Below the pieces are notes generated by a model, which did no database searches, was not told the DNA's origin, and was given only the letters and a program-made list of their open reading frames with translations. A stretch of DNA of 64,000 bases from DASXIF01 sp036498145 (GTDB lineage Bacteria > Actinomycetota > Actinomycetes > Mycobacteriales > Jatrophihabitantaceae). The number at the start of each line of letters is the position of its first letter. Within the stretch, counting starts at the first letter, position 1. The DNA lies in contig CAVPSV010000004.1 in assembly GCA_963708625.1 (NCBI GenBank), positions 1,847,137 through 1,911,136 on the forward strand. The letters are read 5' to 3'. The translations under genes and the position numbers were made by a program. Shown one piece after another: positions 29,713-40,063 of the stretch.

Positions 29713-30477
29713 CTATGCGACCAGCCCGAGCGCATGACGATGGGCTGCGGTCGTCTCCGCGATCATGAGCCGCGCGTTGACCGCACTCAGGACGGGTAGC
29801 GCACATGCCGCCACCGCCAGCACGATCGCCGCTGGCGTCGACAAGTACGCGATGGCGACGATCGGAATGGGGGCGAGAGTCTGCGCGATCCAGAACGCCC
29901 ACCATCGCTTCACCACTGCTCGGGCGGGATGTCCAGCAGGCAACGCATCGGCCGCGACCTGGTAGGGGAACCAGAAGTTGACGACCGGGACGATGAAGCC
30001 CAGCCACGCCCAGAACGGCTCGCGCCGGGCCGGCAGGCCGGCGCGGCGCGCCACCGTCGCCGCCCGGTACAGCCAGATCCAGAACAGGATCTGCGCGCAG
30101 AAGCTCAGCAGCGAGAATCCGTTCAGCCACAGCGTCGGGACGTTGAACGTGACGTGATAGTGGTAGGTCCCGTTGGCGTCGATGGCCGTCTCGTCCCGGA
30201 ACCGCCGCACCGCGTCGCGCAAGATGCCGCCGGAGACAGCTGCGGTGACCAGGTATGAGACGACGGTGTAACCCACGAGCAACAGCAGGCCGTACACCGC
30301 GCGGCCGGCGGCGCGCTGCTCGTCGGCAAGATCGCGCGATGGATCGAACATCGGCCGCTGCGGGTACGCCGGCTGGCTCGGCTGGTGGGCGGCGGACGTG
30401 TGCGACGTCCACGCGTTGCCGTCCCACCAGCGAAGCCCGGCCCTACTGAACGGGTCGCCGTACCAGCCGGGTTGCAT
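29713..30477 (-). CDS. DUF2510/DUF4328 multi-spanning membrane protein
   Basis: A 254-residue membrane protein. The N-terminus QPGWYGDPFSRAGLRWWDGNAWT is a classic DUF2510 motif. A polar linker follows, then about six hydrophobic segments of DUF4328 type (AVYGLLLLVGYTVVSYLVTAAV, NGFSLLSFCAQILFWIWLYRA, FWAWLGFIVPVVNFWFPYQVAADAL and others). The role of either domain is unknown. On the same strand as the small DUF4190-like gene downstream and the RDD gene upstream, all three with similar Pro/Gly/Tyr-rich tails. Confidence 0.85.
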   Translation of the reverse strand: MQPGWYGDPFSRAGLRWWDGNAWTSHTSAAHQPSQPAYPQRPMFDPSRDLADEQRAAGRAVYGLLLLVGYTVVSYLVTAAVSGGILRDAVRRFRDETAIDANGTYHYHVTFNVPTLWLNGFSLLSFCAQILFWIWLYRAATVARRAGLPARREPFWAWLGFIVPVVNFWFPYQVAADALPAGHPARAVVKRWWAFWIAQTLAPIPIVAIAYLSTPAAIVLAVAACALPVLSAVNARLMIAETTAAHRHALGLVA

Positions 30478-30516
30478 GCGGGCGCGGGGATGAATCAGGC
30501 GTCAGGGATGCGAGGC

Positions 30517-31137
30517 TCAGCCGAGCACCTTGTTCGGATCGTGCAGCACCACAGTGCCAGCCACCATGTCGTGCAGCGCCTTGTGCTCCTTGCCGGTCAG
30601 GAAAAGGACGAACGACACCAGCAGGGTGATGAAGCTCAGGATGCCGTCCACGAGCCGGCCGACGATCTCCCGCAGCGCCATCGTGCCGAATGTCGCGGGC
30701 CGGTTCTCGGCGGGCTTCCACACCTTCATGCCGAGCACCTTCAGCGCGGGCGTAGTGCCCTTTCCCCACAGCACCAAGCCCCAGATCACGTAACCGATGA
30801 CCAGCGTGACGATTACCAGTGGGATAGCGAGGAAGTACGCGCCGATGCGGCGCCCGACCGGCGCCAGCGTCGTCCCGTTCGGCAACGTCAGCCCGCTGGC
30901 CTGGTCGACATACATTCCCGGCGGGGCCATGCCTGGGCCGCCCTGGCCGTAGCCGTAACCCGGTGCCGGCGGCGGAGCTGCGCCGTAGGCCTGGCCGGGG
31001 GGCGGCATCGGCGGCGGCATCTGCGGCGGGGGCGCCTGCGGCGGCGGGGCCGAGTACTGGGGCGGCGCGGACGGCTTGTCGAAGGACAACCCGCCGGACT
31101 GCGGGTCGTTCGGCGGCGGGCTCGTGGGATCGGTCAC
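30517..31137 (-). CDS. RDD family membrane protein
   Basis: A 206-residue protein with a Pro-rich cytoplasmic N-terminus (about 90 residues, including PPPQAPPPQMPPPMPPP), then an RDD domain: LAPVGRRIGAYFLAIPLVIVTLVIGYVIWGLVLW, TPALKVLGMKVWKP, LREIVGRLVDGILSFITLLVSFVLFLTGKEHKALHDMVAGTVV. The function of RDD domains is not settled; some act in ion transport. The GTG at 31137 has AGGGAGG seven bases upstream, which decides the start over the longer frame. Confidence 0.85.
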   Translation of the reverse strand: MTDPTSPPPNDPQSGGLSFDKPSAPPQYSAPPPQAPPPQMPPPMPPPGQAYGAAPPPAPGYGYGQGGPGMAPPGMYVDQASGLTLPNGTTLAPVGRRIGAYFLAIPLVIVTLVIGYVIWGLVLWGKGTTPALKVLGMKVWKPAENRPATFGTMALREIVGRLVDGILSFITLLVSFVLFLTGKEHKALHDMVAGTVVLHDPNKVLG

Positions 31138-31159
31138 CTGTTCGGCCTCCCTGATAGAA

Positions 31160-31213
31160 CTCCCCGATGGGAGCTTCCCGGGCACCATAGCGGCTCGCAG
31201 CCCTATCGGGGAG
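31160..31213 (-). terminator. Inverted repeat downstream of the antiporter gene
   Basis: Arms CTCCCCGAT (31160-31168) and ATCGGGGAG (31205-31213), extended to 12 pairs by a wobble and two G-C pairs. It sits 49 bases past the antiporter stop and just upstream of the RDD start. It could terminate the first transcript or regulate the second. Confidence 0.5.
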
Positions 31214-31261
31214 GGTCGGCACCGGCGATTTCGTGATCACTCCTGCCGACCTCAGCGCAGA

Positions 31262-32461
31262 TCACTCGCCAATCCGGCGCATCGGCACCCGACACCACCG
31301 CGCCACCTGCGGCACCAGCGTGCCCTGCACCAGCACCGACACCGCCACCACGACGACGATCACGTGATAGCTGCGTGCGGCACCAGGCTCGTGCGCGGTC
31401 AGCAGGTAGGTACCGAGCAGGATCGGCACCGCACCTTTGAGCCCGGACCACAACACGAACACGCGCTCACCGCGGGACAACCGGATGGGCCACAGCACCG
31501 CCCCGACCAGAATCGGCCGGACGGCGAGCACCAGCAGCGCGGTCAGCGCCAAGGCAGGCCAGAGCACATGCCCACGCACCAGATCGTGCAGCGACACGCT
31601 CAGGCCCAGCACGGTGAACGCGACGATCTCACCCAGCGTGCTGAGCACCGCGGTGAAGCCGCGCACCTCTCGCCGGTGCGGCACGTCCGCGTCGCCGGCG
31701 ACGATGCCGGCGACGAACACCGCGAGGAATCCGGAACCGTGCAGGGCCGCTGCCGCGCCATAGACCAGGAGCGCCAGGGCGACGGCGCGCAATGGGTACA
31801 GCGCCGGCGCGGGCAGCGACAGCCAGGGATCCGCGTACCAGCAGCCAACCGCCGGCGATGCCCACGACCGCGCCGACCGACATCTGCAGCGCGAACTCGC
31901 CGACCGCACCGCCGACCGCCGACCAGCCGCCGCCGGTCGCGCCCAGCACGCTGACCATCAGCGCGATCCCCACCGGATCGTTCGCCCCGGACTCGCCTTC
32001 CAGCAGCGTGCCGGTTCGTCCGGCGACCTCTCGGCGGCCGAGCACCGAGAACACCACGGCGGGATCGGTCGGCGCCAGCGCCGTGCCCAGCAGCAGCGAC
32101 TCGCGCCAGCCGAACCCAACAGGCCGTGCGCGGCCGCGGCAGTGGCGGCCGCCGTCGCCAGCGTGCCCGCGGTTCCGAGCCATGCCACCCCGGCCATGAT
32201 CGGACGCAGCCGGCGCAGTCCGATGTGCATGCCGCCGTCGAACAGGATCAGCGCCAGCGCCACCGTAACGATGCGCTGATCGGCCAGCACGCTCAGGCCG
32301 TGCAGCGACCCGAACGCGGACGCGGTGCCGGCGGCGAGCAGCAGGAAGATCGCCGGGCCTGGCACCGCGAAGCGCGCGGAAAACCGGCTGATCACCATTG
32401 ACGCCAGCAGCGCGTCCGCAACCAGGAGCAGGATCAGCCCGAACCGGGGGACATCGTGCAT
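31262..32461 (-). CDS. Cation/proton antiporter (CPA family), two frame breaks
   Basis: A polytopic membrane exchanger of about 400 residues. The opening LILLLVADALLASMVISRFSARFAVPGPAIFLLLA, ALALILFDGGMHIGLRRLRP, ALAPTDPAVVFSVLG, LLEGESGANDPVGIALMV (the acidic residue of the ion site) and WSGLKGAVPILLGTYLL are typical of CPA1/CvrA-like Na+ or K+/H+ antiporters. Two frame changes, near 32115 and 31835, divide it into three frames. The ATG at 32461 is the start. No C-terminal RCK domain is seen. Ion specificity unknown. Confidence 0.85.
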
Positions 32462-32628
32462 CTCAACCGGCGATCTGGGCGGTGGCGGTCATGGGCGCTC
32501 CTGGGGTCGGTGACGTCAATGCCGACCAGACTTCCCGGCGCACCGCATTCACCGTAGCGGCACGGCACCGTAGCGGCACGCGGCTACGCTCGCGGGGTGA
32601 ATTCTGGTTGTGCTGCTGGGCGGCGTCG

Positions 32629-33770
32629 ATGACCGACGTCGTCACGCTGCGCCGTGAGTTGCACGCACACCCGGAACTGGCCTACGCGGAGCACCACACC
32701 ACCGAGCTGATCGTGCGGCAGCTGAGCGCGCTCGGGCTGCGCCCGCAGGTTCTGCCGCGCGGGCACCGGCGTGCTGTGCGATCTCGGCGCGGAGGCGGGG
32801 CCGGTGGTGGCACTGCGCGCGGACATCGACGCGCTGCCCATTCCGGACGAGAAGACGGTGCCGTATCGGTCGACGGTCGCCCGGCGTGTGCCACGGCTGC
32901 GGCCACGACGCGCACACCGCGATCCTGCTCGCGGCCGCGTCCGAGCTGGCCGGCGCGCGAGCTCGACGGTCGGATCCGGCTGATCTTCCAGCCGGCCGAG
33001 GAGAGCCTGCCCGGCGGCGCGCTCACCGCGATCGAGGCGGGCGCGCTCAAGGACGTCGAACTGATCTTCGCGGTGCACTGCGATCCGCGCCTGGAGACCG
33101 GGCCAGATCGGGCTGCGGACCGGCCCGATCACCGCCGCATGCGATCACGTGCAGATCACCCTGTCCGGTCCGGGCGGGCACACCGCGCGCCCACATCTGA
33201 CCGTCGATCTCATCTACGCGCTCGGGCAGCTGATCACCGAGGTGCCCGCGATGCTCTCGCGCCGCGTCGACCCCCGCGCCGGCGTGTCCCTGGTCTGGGG
33301 CACGGTGGACGCCGGCCGCGCCGTGAACGCGATCCCGATGAGCGGCCGGATCGGCGGCACGTTGCGGGTGCTCGACCGCGACGCCTGGGATGCCGCGGAG
33401 CCGCTGGTGCGCGAACTCGTCGCCGCGGTCGTGGCGCCGTCCGGGGCAAAGGCCGACGTGCACTACGTGCGCGGGGTGCCGCCGGTCGACAACGAGCCGG
33501 GCGCGGTTGCGGTGCAGCACGCGGCCGCGGCCAGCGTGGTCGGTGCGGCGAACGTCGACGTCGACCGAGCAGAGCATGGGCGGTGAGGACTTCGCCTGGT
33601 ACCTCGGTGGCGTGCCCGGTGCGCTTGCCCGGCTCGGCGTGCGGCGGCCCGGTGCGCCCGCATTCGACTTGCACCAAGGCACCTTCGACATCGACGAGGC
33701 GGCGCTGGACGTCGGCGTCCGCTACACCGTCGCGCTGGCTCGCGAAGCCATCGCCACGCTCGCGCACTGA
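32629..33770 (+). CDS. M20D amidohydrolase / N-acyl-amino-acid hydrolase, several frame breaks
   Basis: Zinc-dependent amidohydrolase of the hippurate/IAA-amino-acid hydrolase type, comparable to the AmiA/AmiB neighbours of deoD in mycobacteria. Visible motifs: LRRELHAHPELAYAEHHT, VALRADIDALPIPD, the metal-site CHGCGHDAHTAILLAAA, IFQPAEESLPGGA, GPGGHTARPH in the dimerisation domain and SMGGEDFAWYL near the end. At least five single-base shifts break it between 32765 and 33565. The ATG at 32629 precedes the first conserved helix. It is divergent from the antiporter and convergent with the gene below. Confidence 0.85.
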
Positions 33771-33799
33771 CTGCCGTCGTCGCGTTCGAGCGCGCCGGG

Positions 33800-34264
33800 T
33801 TACTCGCCGAGTGACCGGCACGGCCGCGCCCGCAGCTCCGTGACGTACTCATCCGGTGCACCGGCGGCCTGCGCGGCCTCGGCGACCAGGCCCAGATAGC
33901 GGGCCGAGGGCAACCCGCCCTCGTAGCCGTCCAGCAGGTACACCCAGGCCACGACCTCGCCCTCCAGCGTGGACACCCGAAGCTTGATCTTGCGGTAGAG
34001 CCCGGTGTCCGCGCCCTCCCAGTAGTCCAGCACCTCCTGGTCGTAGGGCGAGAGGTCATACAGCGCGACGAACACCTGCGTGCCGGGATCGGGCACCACC
34101 ATGACCAGGGCGCCGTCCCACCCGTGCTCCTCGCCGCCGAAGGTCAGCCGCCAGCCGTTGAGCCACCCGGTACCGGCCGACGGGGAATGCGGGCAGCGCT
34201 GCAGCATCTGCTCGGGATCCATGTTCGAGCCGTACGCGGCGTACAGACCGCTGGAGGTTCCCAT
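33800..34264 (-). CDS. Gamma-glutamylcyclotransferase-like (AIG2/GGCT) protein
   Basis: A 154-residue GGCT-fold protein with the substrate-binding loop YAAYGSNMDPEQMLQRCP, then LTFGGEEHGWDGALVMVVPDP, VFVALYDLSPYDQEVLDYWEG (conserved acidic residues) and WVYLLDGYEGGLPSARYL. Such enzymes cyclise gamma-glutamyl groups; the actual substrate is not predictable. It lies beside lpdA, as its counterpart Rv3304 does in M. tuberculosis, which supports orthology. The ATG is at 34264, divergent from lpdA. Confidence 0.85.
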   Translation of the reverse strand: MGTSSGLYAAYGSNMDPEQMLQRCPHSPSAGTGWLNGWRLTFGGEEHGWDGALVMVVPDPGTQVFVALYDLSPYDQEVLDYWEGADTGLYRKIKLRVSTLEGEVVAWVYLLDGYEGGLPSARYLGLVAEAAQAAGAPDEYVTELRARPCRSLGE

Positions 34265-34347
34265 CGCAGGGCAGCGTACCGAGCCACGGCCGCGCGCGGG
34301 ACAATGCCAGCAGCCGATAACACCAGCGATCTGAGCAGGGGGACGGC

Positions 34348-35774
34348 GTGACGCGCATCGCCATCGTCGGCGGCGGCCCGGCCGGGTACGAATCCGCCCT
34401 CGTGGCCGCCCAGCTGGGCGCGAGCGTCACCGTGATCGACCGCGACGGCATCGGTGGTTCCTGCGTGCTGACCGACTGTGTGCCGAGCAAGACGCTGATC
34501 GCCACCAGCGACCGGGTGACCGCGCTGCGCGACGCCCCGCGGGTGGGCATCGGTGTCGGCGACGGCCGCGGCGCGACCGTTGGCCTGGACGCGCGCATCG
34601 ACGTGGACGTGGTGAACACCCGCATCAAGAACCTGGCACGCCAGCAATCGGCCGACATCGAGAAGCGGCTGGTCCGCGAGGGCGTGACCGTGCTGTCCGG
34701 TTCGGCACGGTTCGCGGTGGATCAGCCCGCCCGCGAGCACCGGCTCGAGATCCTCGACTCGTCCCGCACCGTGGTGGATGTGCTGGACGCCGACATCGTG
34801 CTGCTGGCCACCGGTGGCACGCCGCGGGTGTTGCCGAGTGCGGTGCCCGACGGCGAACGCGTGCTGTCCTGGCGTGACGTCTACGACCTGACCGAATTGC
34901 CGGAGCACCTGGTGGTCGTCGGGTCGGGCGTCACCGGTGCCGAGTTCGCCAGCGGCTATAGCGAACTCGGGGTGCCGGTCACGCTCGTCTCCAGCCGCGA
35001 CCGGGTGCTGCCCGGTGAGGACCCGGACGCGGCGGCGGTGATCGAGCGGGTGTTCACCTCGCGTGGCGGCACGCTGATCAAGCAGGCCCGTGCGTCGGCG
35101 GTGCGGCGTGAGGGCGAGTCGGTGCTGGTGCAGCTGATCGACGGCCGGACGGTCGACCGGCTCGCACGCGCTGATGTGCCTCGGTTCGCAGCCGAACACC
35201 GGCGGCCTCGGGCTGGAGCACGTCGGCGTCGCGCTGGACCCGAACGGCTACGTCGCGGTGGACCGGGTCTCGCGCACCAGCGTGTCGACCATCTATGCGG
35301 CGGGTGACTGCACCGGCGTGCTGTTGCTCGCCTCGGTCGCCGGCGATGCAGGGTCGCATCGCGATCTGGCACGCGCTCGGCGAGGCGGTGGCGCCGCTGC
35401 GGCTGAAGACGGTTGCCGCGAACGTCTTCACCCACCCGGAGATCGCGACCGTCGGCATCGGCTACCAAGCGATCAGTTCAGGCACCGTGCCGTCGCGGTC
35501 GGTGATGCTGCCGCTGGCGACGAACGCACGCGCCAAGATGCAGGGCTTCGAGGACGGGTTCGTCAAGCTGTACTGCCGCCCGGCGACCGGGGTGGTGATC
35601 GGAGGTGTGATCGTTGCGCCGTCCGCGTCCGAGCTGATCTTCCCGTTGGCGCTGGCGGTGCAGCACAGCCTCACCGTGGCCGAGCTCGCGGCGACGATCG
35701 GCGTGTACCCGGCGCTGACGGGTTCGATCGGCGAAGCGGCCCGGCGGCTGATGTTGCACGACGACCTGGACTAG
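34348..35774 (+). CDS. lpdA: NAD(P)H-quinone dehydrogenase LpdA-like flavoprotein, two frame breaks
   Basis: A flavoprotein disulfide reductase family member of about 475 residues, resembling M. tuberculosis LpdA (Rv3303c), which reduces quinones rather than lipoamide. FAD-binding IAIVGGGPAGYESALVAAQLGA, the Cys pair in GGSCVLTDCVPSKTLI, NAD-binding LVVVGSGVTGAEFASGYSELG, STIYAAGDCTGV and the dimerisation domain VFTHPEIATVGIGYQ are all present. Frame shifts at about 35161 and 35346 are each repaired by removing one base. Start GTG at 34348. Confidence 0.9.
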
Positions 35775-35831
35775 CACGACCTCGACTAGCGACCTCTACA
35801 CATCCGCGATTGACGGACGAATGGCTCCCCG

Positions 35832-36194
35832 ATGGCTATGCACGGTGACCTCTCACCCGAGGCGCGCGAGCGCGCGGGGCGCACGATGGACGTGGCGACG
35901 GTGTTCGCCGACAACGCCGAGGTCATCGTCGCGGGGCTACCCGAGCTACCGGACGAGCATGTGCTGGTCGCCGTGGTGGACGCCGAACACCGCTTCGCCG
36001 GGCTGCATCAGGTGCCGCAGACCGAGCTGGTGATGCGGGTGCCGGAGCTGGAGACGGCTGGCGGCTGGGCGATGGTGTTCTCGCGCACCGCGACGGTGGC
36101 CGACGTCCGTCGCCGCGCCCAGGAGATGGCCGACATCGCGGCGAAGCGCGCTTCGGCCATCGACCGCATCACCGCCCGCCGCAACCCAGACTGA
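35832..36194 (+). CDS. Small conserved protein of unknown function
   Basis: A 120-residue soluble protein with no recognised motif. It has an N-terminal amphipathic helix (DLSPEARERAGRTMDVATVFAD), a central alpha/beta part (HVLVAVVDAEHRFAGLHQVPQ, GGWAMVFSRTATV) and a charged helical tail. Codon use is like its neighbours. It follows lpdA by 57 bases on the same strand and ends just before palindromic element copy B. Start at the ATG at 35832, or the next one two codons later. Confidence 0.65.
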   Translation: MAMHGDLSPEARERAGRTMDVATVFADNAEVIVAGLPELPDEHVLVAVVDAEHRFAGLHQVPQTELVMRVPELETAGGWAMVFSRTATVADVRRRAQEMADIAAKRASAIDRITARRNPD

Positions 36195-36210
36195 CCCGCC
36201 CCCTCCACTG

Positions 36211-36258
36211 GTTTGGGGAGGTTTTTGGCCCTATAGCGGCTAAAACCTTCCCCGAACC
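36211..36258. repeat. Palindromic intergenic element (ATAGCG family), copy B
   Basis: A 48-base inverted repeat beginning GTTTGGGGAGG with the centre CTATAGCGGC, between convergent genes. Same length as copy A with about 40 of 48 positions identical. Confidence 0.85.
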
Positions 36259-36293
36259 GGCGCGGGGGATGGACTTGGCCGGGGGACCGAGGG

Positions 36294-38069
36294 TCAGTCC
36301 TTGATCTCGCAGATGATCGCTGCCGGAGGTGACCACGGCGCCGACCTCGGCGACTGAGCGCGGTGATCGTGCCGGCCTTGTGCGCGTTGAGCGGCTGCTC
36401 CATCTTCATCGCCTCGAGCACGACGATCAGGTCTGACCGGCCTCGACCACGTCGCCCTCGGCGACGGCGACCTTGACGATGGTGCCCTGCATCGGCGCGG
36501 TCAGCGCGTCACCGGAGGCCGCCGCTGCGGACTTCTTGCGCCGCCGAGCGCTTCGGCGCCGCCTTGCGTGCGCCGCCGCCCCCGCCGCCCGCGCCGAAGC
36601 CGGCCGGCAGCGACACCTCGAGCCGCTTGCCGCCGACCTCGACCACGATCGTCTCGCGCGGGCCCGGCCTCGGCCGGCTCGTCGCCGGCGGCCGGACGAA
36701 CGGCGGGATCTCGTTGACGAACTCGGTCTCGATCCAGCGGGTGAAGACGGTGAACGGCTGGCCCGTCGGCCGGTGCGAAGGCCGGGATCGCGCACCACCG
36801 CCCGGTGGAACGGCAGCGCCGTGGCCATGCCCTCGACCACGTACTCGTCCAGCGCGCGGCGGGCCCGCTCGAGCGCCTCGGTCGCGGTTCTCGCCGTAGA
36901 CGATCAGCTTGGCCAGCAGCGAGTCGAACGCGCCGCCGATCACCGAGTGCGCCTCGATGCCGGAGTCGACCCGCACGCCGGGGCCGGCCGGCTCGCGGTA
37001 GGTCGGTGACCGTGCCCGGCGCGGGCAGGAAGCCGCGGCCGGGGTCCTCGCCGTTGATGCGGAACTCGAAGGCGTGCCCGCGCGGGGTCGGGTCCTCGGT
37101 GAACCGCAGCGTCTCGCCCTCGGCGATGCGGAACTGCTCGCGCACCAGGTCGATGCCGCTGGTCTCCTCGGTGACCGGGTGCTCGACCTGCAGCCGGGTG
37201 TTCACCTCGAGGAAGCTGATGATGCCGTCGCTGCCGACCAGGTACTCGACCGTGCCGGCGCCGGAGTAGCTTCGCCTCGCGGCAGATCGCCTTGGCCGAG
37301 GCGTGGATGCGTGGCGCGCTGCTCGTCGGTCAGGAACGGCGCCGGCGCCTCCTCGACCAGCTTCTGGTTGCGCCGCTGCAGCGAGCAGTCGCGGGTGCCG
37401 ACGACGATCACGTTGCCGTGCTGGTCGGCGAGCACCTGCGCCTCGACGTGCCGGGACCGGTCGAGGTAACGCTCGACGAAGCACTCGCCGCGGCCGAACG
37501 CGCTGACCGCCTCGCGCACGGCGCTGTCGTACAGCTCGGGGATCTCCTCGATGGTGCGGGCGATCTTCAGGCCGCGGCCGCCGCCGCCGAACGCCGCCTT
37601 GATCGCGACGGGCAGGCCGTGCTCCTGTCGCGAAGGCGACGACCTCGTCGGCGCCGGCGACCGGATCCGGCGTGCCGGGCACCAGCGGCGCGCCGGCCCG
37701 CGTCGCGATGTGCCGCGCGGTGACCTTGTCGCCGAGGTCGCGGATGGCCTGCGGGGACGGGCCGATCCAGGTCAGGCCGGCGTCGAGCACCGCCTGGGCG
37801 AAATCGGCGTTCTCGGACAGGAAGCCATAGCCGGGGTGGACCGCGTCCGCGCCGGACTGCCGTGCCGCGGCGATGACCTTGTCGATCACCAGGTAGGAGT
37901 CGCCCGGGGTGGTGCCGCCGAGCGCGAACGCCTCGTCGGCCATCCGCACATGCAGCGCGTCGCGGTCCGGGTCGGCGTACACGGCCACCGAGGCATAGCC
38001 GGCGTCCTTGCAGGCGCGGATAACCCGGACGGCGATCTCGCCCCGGTTGGCGATCAAGACCTTCCGCAC
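36294..38069 (-). CDS. accA3: Acyl-CoA carboxylase alpha subunit (biotin carboxylase + BCCP), several frame breaks
   Basis: Carries the ATP-dependent biotin carboxylase and the biotinylated carrier domain used with separate beta subunits (acetyl- or propionyl-CoA carboxylase). The N-terminus KVLIANRGEIAVRVIRACKDAGYASVAVYADPD and AVHPGYGFLSENADFAQAVLDAG is intact. Further parts are FVERYLDRSRHVEAQVLADQHGNV, VEYLVGSDGIISFLEVNTRLQVEHPVTEETSGIDLVREQ and HAFEFRINGEDP. The biotinyl-lysine motif EAMKMEQP lies near the C-terminus. Six or more single-base shifts interrupt the frame. Start GTG at 38069. Probable partners are the beta and epsilon subunits at 50.5-52.3 kb and 43-44.7 kb. Confidence 0.9.
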
Positions 38070-38198
38070 CGCTTGCCTCCGCTCGCGCGCCGCTCCGCCG
38101 GCGATGTGCAGCACATTACAAGGACGGCCGCCCACGCCCCGGGGCCATGGGCCGCGCCGTGGCCAAGAGCACGTCTGCCGGGGATACCCGGGACGTGG

Positions 38199-39104
38199 TC
38201 ACTTCCAGACGCGCAGGTAGTCCACGTTCATGTAGGCGGGGAAGGGCGTGGTCGTCTTGGGCCGGTTGGTCGGCGTCTTCTTGCCGCCCACGGCCAACTG
38301 GATGATCACGTAGAACGGCTGGTCGAACGGCTTCGGCATCGCCGCCAGCGGTGGCGCGTAGCCCAGCTTCGGCCGCCACGTGGTGCTCCAGCAGACCTTG
38401 TTGTCGTAGACGAACGTCATCAGCGTCGGCGTCCACTCCACCGCATAGGTGTGGTAGGCCGTCTGGCTGGTGGGGACGTCGCAGCGCACGCCTCGACCCG
38501 GCGTGCCCGGTGTGCCGACGAAGTGCAGGTGCGGCGCGACCCGGCTGGGGATGTGGCTGTAAGCCTCCGCCACGTCGATCTCGCCGTACTCGTACGTCTT
38601 GCCGGCGTTCGGGTCCTGCGGCAGCAACCAGAAGGCGGGTTGGAAACCGCTGCCCGCCGGGAACTTCGCGCGGATCTCGAACCGTCCGTAGGTCTGCGAG
38701 AACTTGCCCTCCGTGATCACCATGCCACTGCTGTAGTCGGTTTCGTAGCGCCCGCACGCAGTGTTCGGTGCCGTGCGCAGTGCGACGAACTGCAGGACGC
38801 CCTGGGTCTCCCGAACGTTCTTGCTGGTGTTGCATTCCTGCCCGCCGCGCGCGCCCATGGTCGCGGTGTTCACCGCGGTCCAGTCCTTGGTGTTCAGCGA
38901 CGTCCCGTTGAACTCGTCATCGAAGGTGCACGTCCAGTTCCCGCCGGTGGACTTGCGCACCACTTCACCGCCGCATGGCTTGGGCTGTGTCACCGCCGGC
39001 TTGGTGGCGGCCTTGGTCGCGGCACCCACCGGGGTGGCCACGGTGAGTCCGCTGATAACGGACGCCGTTACTACGGCGACAACGAGCAGCCTGCGCGTCT
39101 TCAT
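38199..39104 (-). CDS. Secreted GH16 family glycosidase (third of three tandem paralogues)
   Basis: A 301-residue exported glycoside hydrolase of family 16 (laminarinase/beta-glucanase-type fold). Signal peptide MKTRRLLVVAVVTASVISGL, then CTFDDEFNGTSLNTKDWTAV, TYGRFEIRAKFPAGSGFQPAFWLLP and the catalytic ExDxxE in YGEIDVAEAY; HTYAVEWTP and PFDQPFYVIIQLAVGG close the sandwich. Its ATG overlaps the stop of the previous paralogue by 4 bases. The substrate, possibly beta-1,3-glucan or another polysaccharide, is unknown. Confidence 0.88.
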   Translation of the reverse strand: MKTRRLLVVAVVTASVISGLTVATPVGAATKAATKPAVTQPKPCGGEVVRKSTGGNWTCTFDDEFNGTSLNTKDWTAVNTATMGARGGQECNTSKNVRETQGVLQFVALRTAPNTACGRYETDYSSGMVITEGKFSQTYGRFEIRAKFPAGSGFQPAFWLLPQDPNAGKTYEYGEIDVAEAYSHIPSRVAPHLHFVGTPGTPGRGVRCDVPTSQTAYHTYAVEWTPTLMTFVYDNKVCWSTTWRPKLGYAPPLAAMPKPFDQPFYVIIQLAVGGKKTPTNRPKTTTPFPAYMNVDYLRVWK

Positions 39105-40063
39105 GACCACACTCGCACGTAGTCGACCTCCATGTGGGCGGGGAATGGCGTGCTCGCATTCGGCACGTTCAACGGTGTCTTCTTACCGCCGACGGCGAGC
39201 TGGACGATGATGTAGAACGGCTGGTCGAACGGCGTGGGCGGCTGCGCACCGGGCGGCGCGTACTGCGGCGGCTGGGGCTGCCACTGCGTCGTCCAGCACG
39301 GGGCGTCGTCGTAGTCGAAGCGCATCTGCGTCGGCGTCCAGGTGAGCGTGTACGTATGGAACGCGGATGCGTTCGTTGCGATCTTGCACGCAGCGCCGCC
39401 GGTTGGCGAACCGGGGGTCGCCACGTAGTGCAGGTGTGGATAGACGTATTGCGGTAAGTTGCCCCATTCTTCCGCGATGTCGATCTCGCCGTAGCTGGGG
39501 TGACCGGAGGCGTCCGGGTTCTGCGGCACCATCCAGAACGCGGGCTGGAAGCCAACGCCGGGTGGGAATTCGGCGCGCATCTCGAACCGGCCGTACGTCT
39601 GCGCGAACTTGCTCCGGGTGGAGATCATGCCGCTGTTGTAGCTCGTGACGAACGCACCGCATTGGCGCGCGGGCGTGCGCGTAGCGGTCAATGTGAGCAG
39701 GCCGCCACCGACGTGCACGGCACCGGCGACGATGCATTCTTGGCCGCCGCGAAATCCGGTCTGCGCGGTGGTGGTCGGCGTCCACACGTCCGCGGACAGC
39801 ACGGTGCCGTCGAACTCGTCATCGAACGTGCATCGCCACGGCGTGCCGTTGTCCTTGGTCGGACGCTCGCCACCGCACGGCAGCCCCTGCGGCGCGGTAC
39901 TGGGTAGGCCGGTGACGACGGGCTGATGCCGCGTGGTGACGACGAGGACGGCGGCGAGCAGCAGTGCAACGACAACGATCGCGCCGGCGAACAGAACCAT
40001 GCGCGGCTTGCGTCCCCGGCGGGGCGCCGTGGCGTCGGGTGCAGCCGGCGTCGTCAGGACCAC
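39101..40063 (-). CDS. GH16 family glycosidase with N-terminal membrane anchor (second paralogue)
   Basis: A 320-residue paralogue of the neighbouring enzymes. Basic N-terminus RRGRKPR, then a transmembrane or signal helix MVLFAGAIVVVALLLAAVLVV, a short linker and the GH16 domain CTFDDEFDGTVLSADVWTP, TYGRFEMRAEFPPGVGFQPAFWMVP, catalytic YGEIDIAEEW, and PFDQPFYIIVQLAVGGKKTP. The GTG start at 40063 overlaps the preceding gene by 10 bases and its stop overlaps the next start by 4, so all three are co-translated. No cleavage site is obvious, so it may stay membrane-tethered. Confidence 0.88.
   Translation of the reverse strand: MVLTTPAAPDATAPRRGRKPRMVLFAGAIVVVALLLAAVLVVTTRHQPVVTGLPSTAPQGLPCGGERPTKDNGTPWRCTFDDEFDGTVLSADVWTPTTTAQTGFRGGQECIVAGAVHVGGGLLTLTATRTPARQCGAFVTSYNSGMISTRSKFAQTYGRFEMRAEFPPGVGFQPAFWMVPQNPDASGHPSYGEIDIAEEWGNLPQYVYPHLHYVATPGSPTGGAACKIATNASAFHTYTLTWTPTQMRFDYDDAPCWTTQWQPQPPQYAPPGAQPPTPFDQPFYIIVQLAVGGKKTPLNVPNASTPFPAHMEVDYVRVWS

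Noticed and set aside
32552..32585. Short direct repeat GTAGCGGCAC upstream of the M20 gene
   Set aside because: Two copies of about 15 bases only, with no symmetry and no second occurrence; insufficient to call a regulatory site.
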